From NCBI GenBank assembly GCA_030638935.1, contig DAOWDR010000543.1, positions 1-10,560 of the forward strand: 10,560 nt of DNA, read 5' to 3'. Position 1 is the stretch's first letter, and each line of letters starts with the position of its first letter. Source of the DNA: Desulfobacteraceae bacterium. GTDB taxonomy: Bacteria > Desulfobacterota > Desulfobacteria > Desulfobacterales > Desulfobacteraceae. A program made the translations under genes and the position numbers. This document shows positions 1 through 5,747 of this stretch, in pieces. The notes beneath the pieces are model-generated. The model made no database searches and was not told the origin of the DNA. It was given only the letters and a program-made list of their open reading frames with translations.

Positions 1-155
1 ATCCCTTCTTCCGTGGTGATGCGGATGAGATCAAACCGATTGTCCGTAGCAGGATAGCCTGGAATCCAACTGGGATAAAAGGGTTTTTCAAGGGGAATTC
101 TTACATGATAGATTTCAATCTGGCTTATCCGATTTCTCTGGTCCCTCTTGCTCAT
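1..155 (-). CDS. Enolase-superfamily protein (mandelate racemase/muconate lactonizing type), N-terminal fragment
   Basis: Only the first 51 codons are in the window; the gene continues past the left edge. The visible N-terminus, with IEIYHVRIPLEKPF at residues 13-26 and FDLIRITTEEG at 41-51, has the pattern of the N-terminal capping domain of mandelate racemase/muconate lactonizing enzymes (a beta strand, a P-L-x-x-P-F loop, then a strand ending in T-x-x-G). The catalytic barrel is out of view, so the substrate cannot be named; a dehydratase, epimerase or cycloisomerase are all possible. The ATG at 153-155 has GGAGGT three bases upstream (159-164). An in-frame ATG at 192-194 would add 13 residues but lacks a ribosome site. 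The gene follows the PEP carboxykinase by 50 bp on the same strand, so cotranscription is likely. Confidence 0.7.
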   Translation of the reverse strand, partial: MSKRDQRNRISQIEIYHVRIPLEKPFYPSWIPGYPATDNRFDLIRITTEEG

Positions 156-158
156 GGC

Positions 159-164
159 ACCTCC
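159..164 (-). promoter_or_regulatory. Ribosome binding site of the enolase-superfamily gene
   Basis: GGAGGT on the minus strand lies 3 nt upstream of the ATG at 153-155. The spacing is short but the match is perfect, and it decides this start over the in-frame ATG at 192-194. A second strong purine tract (GGGGGAGGT, 183-191) lies further upstream without a start codon at suitable spacing. Confidence 0.55.
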
Positions 165-205
165 CTGGCTGATGTGAAAATTTACCTCCCCCATACAACT
201 AATAT

Positions 206-2143
206 TTAATTTGCAAAATGATCCGGGGTTACAATGCTTCCCTTTTGGGCCTTTAATTTTGCCAATGCCTGTTTTTGGGAGGCCAGAATATCAAACAATT
301 GTTGGGGAATTCCCTCTTCCTTGGCATAGGCTTTTTCCTGGATCTCGATGCGTTTGACAATATTATCCACATAGAGAGAAAATTGTTTGTCATAGAGAGA
401 TTGTGGGTAGTCCTTGTTTATAATCTCTTTAAACAATTGTTTTAAATCTTCGTATTTGGGTAGATTCCCGATGGGGGTGCTCAGAAATGAGATTTCGTTA
501 TGGGCATATCTTTCAAGCCAGGAAAGCCATACCTTGACATCTTTCTTCTCACCTAAAAGGCTATTGGTCGTGCCTCCCCTGGCCTTTCCCGTTAGAAAAT
601 AGTTGAGTCCGGCCATGATTGGCTTGTTTGCTTCATCAATGGCGGAGTTGCCGAAAAATTTAAACTGGGCATCCATGTAATCGCCTAAGGCACCTGGAAT
701 AAAAGGGGCATTGGCCCAGGGAGCTCGTTTGATTCCGGAAGCTCCCACTTCAGTGGCTGTGGCAGCCGATACAATACAGGCACCAATGACCACCCCGTTG
801 TCGGAATCCTTGGCAACCCAGACCGGGGGCATGGTGTCTGCATCCCTGCCGCTGTAAGTAAAGACCCGGGTAAGAACCCCTGCTGGATTTTGGGCCTCTT
901 GTGAATAATTATCAAGGGATTTGGAGGCCAGGGTACACCGGGAATTTGGGTGGGACAAGGGGATTGCATTTCCGTCTGCATCTGTTTTACCCTTTTGCCA
1001 TTCTCCCTGGAAATTAAACCCTTTTTCAGGATGGGGTTCGTCATTGCCCACCCAGTGGGGAACCTTGTTTTCATCTATTAGCACATTGGTCCAGATGACT
1101 TCATGTCCGGGTTCCCTTAAGACCTTCATTAGCATGGGATCGCCTTCCCGGTTTACATCCTCTACAATACCAAAGATTCCGTTTTCCGGGTTGATTGACC
1201 GGATACTTCCGTCGTGGGCAATCCACATCTGGGCCAGGTCATCTCCCACAAATACGTTACCGGCCATGGCCGTGGTTGTCTTGCCGCATCCGCTGGGGGC
1301 TGCACCGGCAAACCAGGTTACCCGGTCTGAGGGTCCTGCAATCCCTGTAATAAACATGTGCTCGGATAATTCTTTTCCCCTGTTTGTGTAAACCGCCTTG
1401 TCCACGGCAAACCGATGATTTCCTTTTTTCAGCAGCAGGGTATTCCCGGCATAGGTGCATTTATAACTATAGGTGGTCTGAAATTGTCTGTCCATAAAGA
1501 CCCTGGCATCGGGCAGGTCCTGGGTTCTGTTTTCCCCTTCGGAATGGACGTTGGTGAAAAAATGGCCCTGGTTGACCACTTCCTTGTGAAAATCGTCATA
1601 GGCATTCCGGTAAAGCAGCTCGGCGCTATGGCTTACATAGGTGGAACTGGTAATTTCAAGGGCTGGATTGGAAACAGGTGACCCCACAGGGCCCCGCATG
1701 TAAAAACCCACAATCATGGTCATGCCTTCCATGATGTTGACCATGCTGGATTGGATATCTTCAAGGGCCTTTTTCCGGTCCATGCGGTTTGCAAGGGAAG
1801 AGATATGGTCCTCGGGGTTTGCAATGTAAAAGGTCCGGTCTACGATTCTGCCCTGCTCACCAGCCAGATCAAAGTGGATGGTATGGTTTGCCATGGCAAG
1901 GGAGCTTTCCTCTTTCTTCTCAAGGGCCAGATTTTTTATAAATGTCTGATCTTCAGGAGATCCGGTATTGATAAATACCTTGTCAGGATTGCAAAGAACA
2001 ATGGCATTGGCAATCCGTATGAGTATTTCCGGGTGCTCGATTTTTGATATCCGGGACAGATGGTCGTCATCCATTTTTTGTTTAAAAATTGCTAGTGCTT
2101 CACCAGGTGATTCAATTTTTCCAAGAGTGTTCAAAATATCCAT
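206..2143 (-). CDS. pckG: Phosphoenolpyruvate carboxykinase, GTP-type family (divergent)
   Basis: This cytoplasmic enzyme interconverts oxaloacetate and PEP with a nucleotide phosphoryl donor, linking the C4-acid pool to gluconeogenesis or anaplerosis. From the chosen ATG it has 645 residues, slightly longer than the usual 600-620. Visible family motifs are GSPVSNPALEITSSTYV (154-170), the substrate loop YAGNTLLLKK (231-240), EHMFITGI (261-268), the P-loop APSGCGKTTTAM (282-293) with the family's reactive cysteine at 286, the metal site VGDD (299-302) and HPNSR (398-402). The open frame reaches back to 2326, but the 61 extra residues are low-complexity, start with no ribosome site and would overlap the divergent gene. 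The ATG at 2141-2143 is therefore preferred, despite only a weak GGA upstream. The usual FLWPGFGEN-like guanine-binding stretch is not recognisable (around 512-535), so the donor nucleotide is uncertain. The family assignment is firm. Confidence 0.88.
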   Translation of the reverse strand: MDILNTLGKIESPGEALAIFKQKMDDDHLSRISKIEHPEILIRIANAIVLCNPDKVFINTGSPEDQTFIKNLALEKKEESSLAMANHTIHFDLAGEQGRIVDRTFYIANPEDHISSLANRMDRKKALEDIQSSMVNIMEGMTMIVGFYMRGPVGSPVSNPALEITSSTYVSHSAELLYRNAYDDFHKEVVNQGHFFTNVHSEGENRTQDLPDARVFMDRQFQTTYSYKCTYAGNTLLLKKGNHRFAVDKAVYTNRGKELSEHMFITGIAGPSDRVTWFAGAAPSGCGKTTTAMAGNVFVGDDLAQMWIAHDGSIRSINPENGIFGIVEDVNREGDPMLMKVLREPGHEVIWTNVLIDENKVPHWVGNDEPHPEKGFNFQGEWQKGKTDADGNAIPLSHPNSRCTLASKSLDNYSQEAQNPAGVLTRVFTYSGRDADTMPPVWVAKDSDNGVVIGACIVSAATATEVGASGIKRAPWANAPFIPGALGDYMDAQFKFFGNSAIDEANKPIMAGLNYFLTGKARGGTTNSLLGEKKDVKVWLSWLERYAHNEISFLSTPIGNLPKYEDLKQLFKEIINKDYPQSLYDKQFSLYVDNIVKRIEIQEKAYAKEEGIPQQLFDILASQKQALAKLKAQKGSIVTPDHFAN

Positions 2144-2198
2144 GTCATTATCCGTATTATTTGATGCCTTGTTACGTTCAAATTTTACTGCCAAAATG

Positions 2199-2204
2199 AT
2201 TATA
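2199..2204 (-). promoter_or_regulatory. Candidate -10 element for the PEP carboxykinase gene
   Basis: A perfect TATAAT on the minus strand lies about 55 bp upstream of the PEP carboxykinase ATG. No good -35 hexamer is found 16-18 bp upstream, where the sequence is AG-rich. The region is AT-rich, so a chance match is quite possible. Confidence 0.25.
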
Positions 2205-2274
2205 AAAAAAAACAAGAGGTTTTTTCTTCTACCATTTAATGAATAAAAATCAAATGATATCTTCAAATAATTTT

Positions 2275-2299
2275 TTACAAAAGCTTTTTCCTTTTGTAA
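2275..2299. promoter_or_regulatory. Perfect 9-bp inverted repeat in the divergent intergenic region (possible operator)
   Basis: TTACAAAAG (2275-2283) and CTTTTGTAA (2291-2299) are exact reverse complements separated by 7 nt. The element lies between the divergently transcribed PEP carboxykinase and PHP genes, about 130 bp upstream of the former start and 64 bp upstream of the latter. No T-tract follows on either strand in the way expected of an intrinsic terminator, so a dimeric regulator site is more likely than termination. The regulator is unknown. Confidence 0.35.
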
Positions 2300-2362
2300 G
2301 GATAAGCTGTATAAAAACAGGTGCATGTAAAACTTAATTTTAAACCGAGGATGAGAAATAAA

Positions 2363-3274
2363 ATGATGGAGATGAAAATAGTTGCGGATTTACACAATCA
2401 TACCACAGCCTCCGATGGTGATTTTTCACCGGAATTACTGGTAAAACAGGCCAAGGAACTGGGAATAAAGGCCCTGGGTATCACAGATCATGACACCCTT
2501 AATGGGCTTCCAAAAGCCCTTGGGGCAGGGGATGCAAGCCAAATTGAGGTAATCCCCGGTGTGGAGGTCTCTATTCGGTTTAAACGGCCATATTTTACCG
2601 GGACCCTTCACCTGCTCTTCTATTTTTCACGGGAAAGACTAGCAGATGATGATTTTGTCAGAAAGATTGAATCCATCATGGCTAAGGGCAGAGGGGAGGG
2701 CCTGGTCAGGGACAGGATTGCCCGGATCAACCGGGTGTTCGGGCCAAAAGGGGAGTCACCGTTGTTGAAAAGGGATCTTGTTTTTCAGGATATTGCAGAT
2801 TATAGTGCAAATGCCACCCGGCGTCATTTTGCACTGGCCCTGACAGAAAAGTTAGGCCTGGAAGGCAAGGAAACCATTAATAGGGTAATCGGCAACGACA
2901 GCCCGGCCTACCTGCCGTCGGGCATAGAACTTGAACAGGGAGCTGCCTTAATTAAAAAACTTCCCGTAGTGGCTGTTCTGGCCCATCCGGCTGCAGGCTC
3001 CTTTCCCGGGGAAGGGCACTATAAAGAGGTACTGCCCCCCCTTGGGGTGGTTGAAAAGATTTTGCCTGAATTTATCGAGGCCGGTATACTCGGGCTTGAG
3101 GTATACTACCCGGGGCATACCCTGGAACACCAGCAGATCCTTAAGTTATGGGCAGAGAAATACAAATTGTTTGTAACCGGAGGGTCGGACTGCCATGATG
3201 CAATAGAGCGTCCCATTGGTGTCAGCGGCATATCAGAGTCAGATTTTAAATTATTTAAGGCGGCAATTCCATGA
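2363..3274 (+). CDS. PHP-domain phosphoesterase, YciV/RNase AM-like
   Basis: This is a predicted metal-dependent phosphoesterase of the PHP superfamily. With the chosen start (303 aa) the metal-ligand signatures are DLHNHTTASDG (9-19), TDHD (41-44), PGVEVS (65-70), H83, TRRHFA (152-157), LAHP (206-209) and GGSDCH (273-278). The order, the insert between the PHP halves and the TRxHFA motif match E. coli YciV (RNase AM), which removes 5'-terminal nucleotides from RNA and acts on 3',5'-nucleotide bisphosphates; the length (about 290-300 aa) also agrees. The frame opens at a GTG at 2321 and has an ATG at 2351, but GAGG (2347-2350) sits directly against 2351, so 2363 is the best-spaced start, with 2366 and 2372 as alternatives. 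The stop overlaps the start of the next gene by 4 nt, suggesting translational coupling. The exact substrate is inferred from the family only. Confidence 0.85.
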   Translation: MMEMKIVADLHNHTTASDGDFSPELLVKQAKELGIKALGITDHDTLNGLPKALGAGDASQIEVIPGVEVSIRFKRPYFTGTLHLLFYFSRERLADDDFVRKIESIMAKGRGEGLVRDRIARINRVFGPKGESPLLKRDLVFQDIADYSANATRRHFALALTEKLGLEGKETINRVIGNDSPAYLPSGIELEQGAALIKKLPVVAVLAHPAAGSFPGEGHYKEVLPPLGVVEKILPEFIEAGILGLEVYYPGHTLEHQQILKLWAEKYKLFVTGGSDCHDAIERPIGVSGISESDFKLFKAAIP

Positions 3275-3726
3275 GACGAAAAGAAAAAGAGATTAAAGAG
3301 ACGATTATCATTGAAGAGATCATTAAACAAGCCAAGGTTTGCAGGCTGGCCATGGTGGATCAAGATAAACCCTATGTGGTTCCATTAAGTTTTGGATATG
3401 ATGGGTTCCATCTCTATTTTCACTCTGCCCTGGAGGGACGGAAAATGGATGTGCTGGCAAAAAATCCCAATGTCTGTTTTGAGTTTGATGAAGTGATAAA
3501 GATCATGAAAAATAAAGAGGCCTGTGAGTGGGGAATGGCTTTTAAAAGTGTGATAGGTGAAGGCCGTGCCGTTATGTTGGATGACCTTGCAGAAAAAACC
3601 CATGCCCTTGGAGTGATCATGGCCCAGTATTCCAAGAGGGTTTTTGAGTTTCCAAAGGAGAGCATGGAAAAGACAGCAGTGATAAAAGTTATTATCACCA
3701 GTATAACGGGGAAACAAGCCGGGTAA
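3271..3726 (+). CDS. Pyridoxamine 5'-phosphate oxidase-fold flavoprotein, NimA-like
   Basis: This 151-residue protein belongs to the split-barrel flavin-binding family related to pyridoxamine 5'-phosphate oxidase and to NimA-type 5-nitroimidazole reductases. Family signatures are the N-terminal MRRKEKEI, CRLAMVD (24-30), YVVPLSFGY (35-43), LYFHSALEGRK (48-58) and SVIGEGRA (93-100); the length is typical. Members bind FMN or a related cofactor and many are of unknown physiological role; nitroimidazole reduction is proven only for a subset, so drug resistance should not be assumed. The ATG overlaps the stop of the PHP gene (ATGA), with AAGG about 10 nt upstream, so the two are probably translated together. 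The gene ends 38 bp from the convergent membrane-protein gene, and no hairpin terminator is visible between them. Confidence 0.85.
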   Translation: MRRKEKEIKETIIIEEIIKQAKVCRLAMVDQDKPYVVPLSFGYDGFHLYFHSALEGRKMDVLAKNPNVCFEFDEVIKIMKNKEACEWGMAFKSVIGEGRAVMLDDLAEKTHALGVIMAQYSKRVFEFPKESMEKTAVIKVIITSITGKQAG

Positions 3727-3764
3727 TTATTGGAATTCCATTGCCGGTTATATAAAAACTGGGA

Positions 3765-4250
3765 TTAAGGTTTACATGATTTGCATGGATTATATCCTTC
3801 CTGAAGCGCTTCTTCTCTGGTGGTGAAAATGGCAGTGCATTTTTTGCTTTTTGAATACTGGCAATCGGAACTGTGGAAAACATGTGAGTCTGTATTGCCA
3901 AATAATTGGGGGATATCGTCACCGGGATTTTCTGCAAGCTTTTTAACAGGTTTAATTTTTTCTGGTTCAATTTTATTTGGTTCAATTTTGTCTGGCCTGG
4001 TCTCTTCTGGTTCGGTTCCCTTCGGAGCGGTTTCTGTTGGAACCGTCTGTGAAGAGGCTTCTGTATTCCCGTTGTTATCCCAGCTATCTGTTGTCCCTTC
4101 CCCATGTTTAAGATAAATTGTCAGGCATCCGCCTAGTATAAGAAATAAGGGTATTATACCCGTTAAAAAATTAAGAAAGGCCGGGAAGAATAGTGTAAAA
4201 CAAAAGATTCCAAGGATAATTGATATCAATCCACCAATAACATTTTTCAT
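3765..4250 (-). CDS. Small membrane protein with a C-terminal Ada-like Cys-rich metal-binding module
   Basis: This is a 161-residue protein of unknown function. Two hydrophobic stretches (about 4-26 and 28-47) predict a membrane hairpin. A hydrophilic Ser/Thr/Pro/Glu-rich linker (50-112) contains three EPxKI-type repeats. The C-terminal block (about 114-161) has H126, C130, C138 and the closing GYNPCKSCKP with C156 and C159. This resembles the small zinc-site module (FHxxxC ... EEAxxxGYxPCxxC) found at the ends of bacterial nucleases and membrane proteins and related to the Ada methyl-acceptor zinc domain; C138 is extra to the usual ligands. Metal binding is inferred from that pattern, and a possible nucleic-acid link from the domain's usual company. 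The ATG is preceded by AAAGGG at suitable spacing. Another open frame on the same strand (3695-4105) lacks such features and is a shadow. Confidence 0.7.
   Translation of the reverse strand: MKNVIGGLISIILGIFCFTLFFPAFLNFLTGIIPLFLILGGCLTIYLKHGEGTTDSWDNNGNTEASSQTVPTETAPKGTEPEETRPDKIEPNKIEPEKIKPVKKLAENPGDDIPQLFGNTDSHVFHSSDCQYSKSKKCTAIFTTREEALQEGYNPCKSCKP
3948..3992 (-). repeat. Three 15-bp tandem repeats encoding D/N/E-K-I-E/K-P in the linker
   Basis: Three consecutive 15-nt units, close to NANAAAATTGAACCA on the minus strand, encode DKIEP, NKIEP and EKIKP (residues 87-101). Similarity persists at the DNA level, which suggests recent expansion by slippage or unequal recombination. Weaker related units (TEPEE, TRP) precede them. 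The likely role is a spacer holding the Cys-rich module away from the membrane. Confidence 0.75.
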
Positions 4251-4317
4251 GGGTAAATCCCTTTAATTTAAACGGTTTAATAAAATTGCCCAGGGTGAAT
4301 AATAGTTTTTCCTATTC

Positions 4318-4347
4318 TATGTATTGTTATTTGAGGAATCTTGTCAA
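4318..4347 (-). promoter_or_regulatory. Candidate promoter of the small membrane-protein gene
   Basis: On the minus strand a perfect TTGACA (4342-4347) is followed after 18 bp by TACATA (4318-4323), a poor -10. A better hexamer, TAGAAT (4314-4319), has too long a spacer (22 bp). The position, about 70 bp upstream of the ATG at 4250, is sensible, but the evidence is weak. Confidence 0.28.
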
Positions 4348-4478
4348 GGAATTGGATTTGGAACCGGTAAAGATAATTATTCTTGAATAAACCATATTTT
4401 TTTTTTACACTGGTACAAGCATCTTTAGATTGTTCAAAAATATTATTCAAAAATAGGCTGTAAGTAATTATTGCAAGG

Positions 4479-4524
4479 CGTTTTGTATCGCATCGGATAC
4501 ACCGTTATTTCCATCGTTTTGTAT
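4479..4524 (+). promoter_or_regulatory. Direct repeat plus small hairpin upstream of the signalling operon
   Basis: CGTTTTGTAT occurs at 4479-4488 and again at 4515-4524. The first copy runs into an inverted repeat, TGTATC (4484-4489) and GATACA (4496-4501), around a 6-nt loop. The cluster ends 26 bp before the ATG of the receiver-HDOD gene, so it lies in the leader or core promoter and could be an operator or a leader structure. No regulator is known. Confidence 0.3.
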
Positions 4525-4538
4525 TAGAATGACGAATC

Positions 4539-4543
4539 AGGAG
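4539..4543 (+). promoter_or_regulatory. Ribosome binding site of the receiver-HDOD gene
   Basis: AGGAG lies 7 nt upstream of the ATG at 4551. It is a strong, well-spaced site for the first gene of the signalling operon; the next two genes start by ATGA overlap instead. Confidence 0.75.
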
Positions 4544-4550
4544 AAATTTC

Positions 4551-5747
4551 ATGAAACGGCATATTTTATTTGTTGATGACGAACCCAATATTTTAAAGGG
4601 ACTTCAAAGAAGTTTAAGACCCTTGAGAAAACAATGGGAGATGGCTTTTGTGGATGGTGCTGCAACTGCCCTTGAATGCCTTGAAAAAGAATCCTTTGAT
4701 GTGATTATTTCTGATATGAGAATGCCTCAAATGGATGGGGCCCAATTGCTCGGAAAGGTCCAGGAAAAATATCCCATGATGGTCAGGATTATCCTTTCGG
4801 GACATTCGGATCAGGAAATGATCATGAAGTCGGTAAAATCCGCCCACCAATATCTTTCCAAACCCTGTGAGAAAAAGGTGCTCATTGATGCTGTAACAAG
4901 GGCCTGTTACCTTCGGGATGTTTTGAATGAAAAATCCTTGCAATATGTAATCTCCGGGATTGGTGTCATGCCTATTTTACCCGGTTTGTATGCACAAATC
5001 ATGGAGGAACTTAATTCCCCGGATTCCTCTGTTGCAAGTGTAGGGGAAATTATATCAAAGGATATTGGGATGACTGCCAAGGTGCTTCAATTGGTAAATT
5101 CCTCTTTTTTCGGCATGCCCAGGCATGTGTCCAATCCAATGGAAGCTGTTGTCCTTCTAGGGCTCGATGTGGTAAAAACCCTGGTGTTAAGCATTGAGGT
5201 ATTTGCCAGGTTTCGGGAAACCACCATGTCTATTTTGCCGGTATCTAAAATATATGAACATTGTGTCAGAACCGGGGTGATTGCCAAAAAGATTGCCGTT
5301 CTTGAAAATATGGGCAAGGAAGAATCCGACAATGCCATGATTGCCGGCATTCTCCACGATCTGGGGCGTTTGCTCCTGGCGGAAAATTTTCCCGATGAAT
5401 ACCAGGAGGTCATGGACTATGTAAGGCAGGACAGGGTGGTTGTACACGAGGCAGAACGGGAAATCCTGGGGGTTACCCATGCCCAGATCGGTGGCTTCCT
5501 GCTGGGGTTATGGGGCTTACCCGATGATATTGTCGAAGGAGTGGCATTCCACCACAACCCATCTGGCTTCAGGGTAAAAGGGTTTGGCCTTCGGGGTCTG
5601 GTCCATGTGGCAAATCTCATGGAGCATCACCAGCGGATGCTGTCCAAGGGATGGGACCGGTTGAAGGGAGTGGATACCGATTACCTGGATCAATATAATC
5701 TAACAAAAAGAATCCCTTTGTGGCGGGATTCTCTGCAAAATAAATGA
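4551..5747 (+). CDS. Response regulator with receiver and HDOD output domain
   Basis: This is a soluble 398-residue two-component protein. The N-terminal receiver (about 3-120) has the acidic pair D9-D10, phospho-acceptor D55 (VIISDMRMP), S83 as the Thr/Ser switch and K104 (SKP), so it should accept phosphate. An HDOD domain follows (about 131-335): GVMPILPGLYAQI, ISKDIGMTAKVLQLVNSSFFG (169-189), then the HD-like part with H237, H269-D270 in AGILHDLGR, H310 and H334-H335. HDOD domains are HD-superfamily relatives used as signalling outputs; many are thought to be catalytically silent scaffolds, though here most HD-type histidines remain. The last gene-family position, often Asp, appears to be Asn (VHVANLM, N355). 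The start has a strong ribosome site. The stop overlaps the hybrid kinase start (ATGA), making that kinase the likely partner. Confidence 0.9.
   Translation: MKRHILFVDDEPNILKGLQRSLRPLRKQWEMAFVDGAATALECLEKESFDVIISDMRMPQMDGAQLLGKVQEKYPMMVRIILSGHSDQEMIMKSVKSAHQYLSKPCEKKVLIDAVTRACYLRDVLNEKSLQYVISGIGVMPILPGLYAQIMEELNSPDSSVASVGEIISKDIGMTAKVLQLVNSSFFGMPRHVSNPMEAVVLLGLDVVKTLVLSIEVFARFRETTMSILPVSKIYEHCVRTGVIAKKIAVLENMGKEESDNAMIAGILHDLGRLLLAENFPDEYQEVMDYVRQDRVVVHEAEREILGVTHAQIGGFLLGLWGLPDDIVEGVAFHHNPSGFRVKGFGLRGLVHVANLMEHHQRMLSKGWDRLKGVDTDYLDQYNLTKRIPLWRDSLQNK

Larger units (their letters stand above)
4251..4550. other. 300-bp AT-rich intergenic region between divergent genes
   Basis: No coding sequence or RNA gene is recognised here. 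The stretch carries the upstream regions of the leftward membrane-protein gene and the rightward signalling operon. It holds a run of ten T (4397-4406), a short hairpin and a direct repeat near the operon start (described separately), and a consensus TTGACA on the minus strand. No convincing sigma-70 or sigma-54 promoter for the rightward operon could be identified by eye. Confidence 0.6.

Noticed and set aside
921..1391. 156-codon plus-strand frame inside the PEP carboxykinase gene
   Set aside because: It is antisense to the most conserved part of the enzyme and its translation has no family features.
2144..2326. 61-residue N-terminal extension of the PEP carboxykinase frame, with a hydrophobic stretch
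   Set aside because: It is low-complexity and AT-driven, lacks a ribosome site at its ATG, is absent from the usual family architecture and would fill the divergent promoter region. The ATG at 2141-2143 gives a family-like length.
3727..3764. Bidirectional terminator between the convergent genes (TGGAATTCCA palindrome)
   Set aside because: The 10-bp palindrome has no loop and no following T-run on either strand, so it cannot be called an intrinsic terminator.
3695..4105. 136-codon open frame on the minus strand overlapping the membrane-protein gene
   Set aside because: Its Q-K-L-N-rich translation is the frame-shifted reading of the EPxKI repeats and it lacks a start context. The frame ending at 3765 has membrane segments and a Cys-rich motif.
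4411..4426. Possible sigma-54 promoter (TGGTACAAGCATCTTT)
   Set aside because: The -24 half is partly present but the invariant GC of the -12 element at the required spacing is missing.
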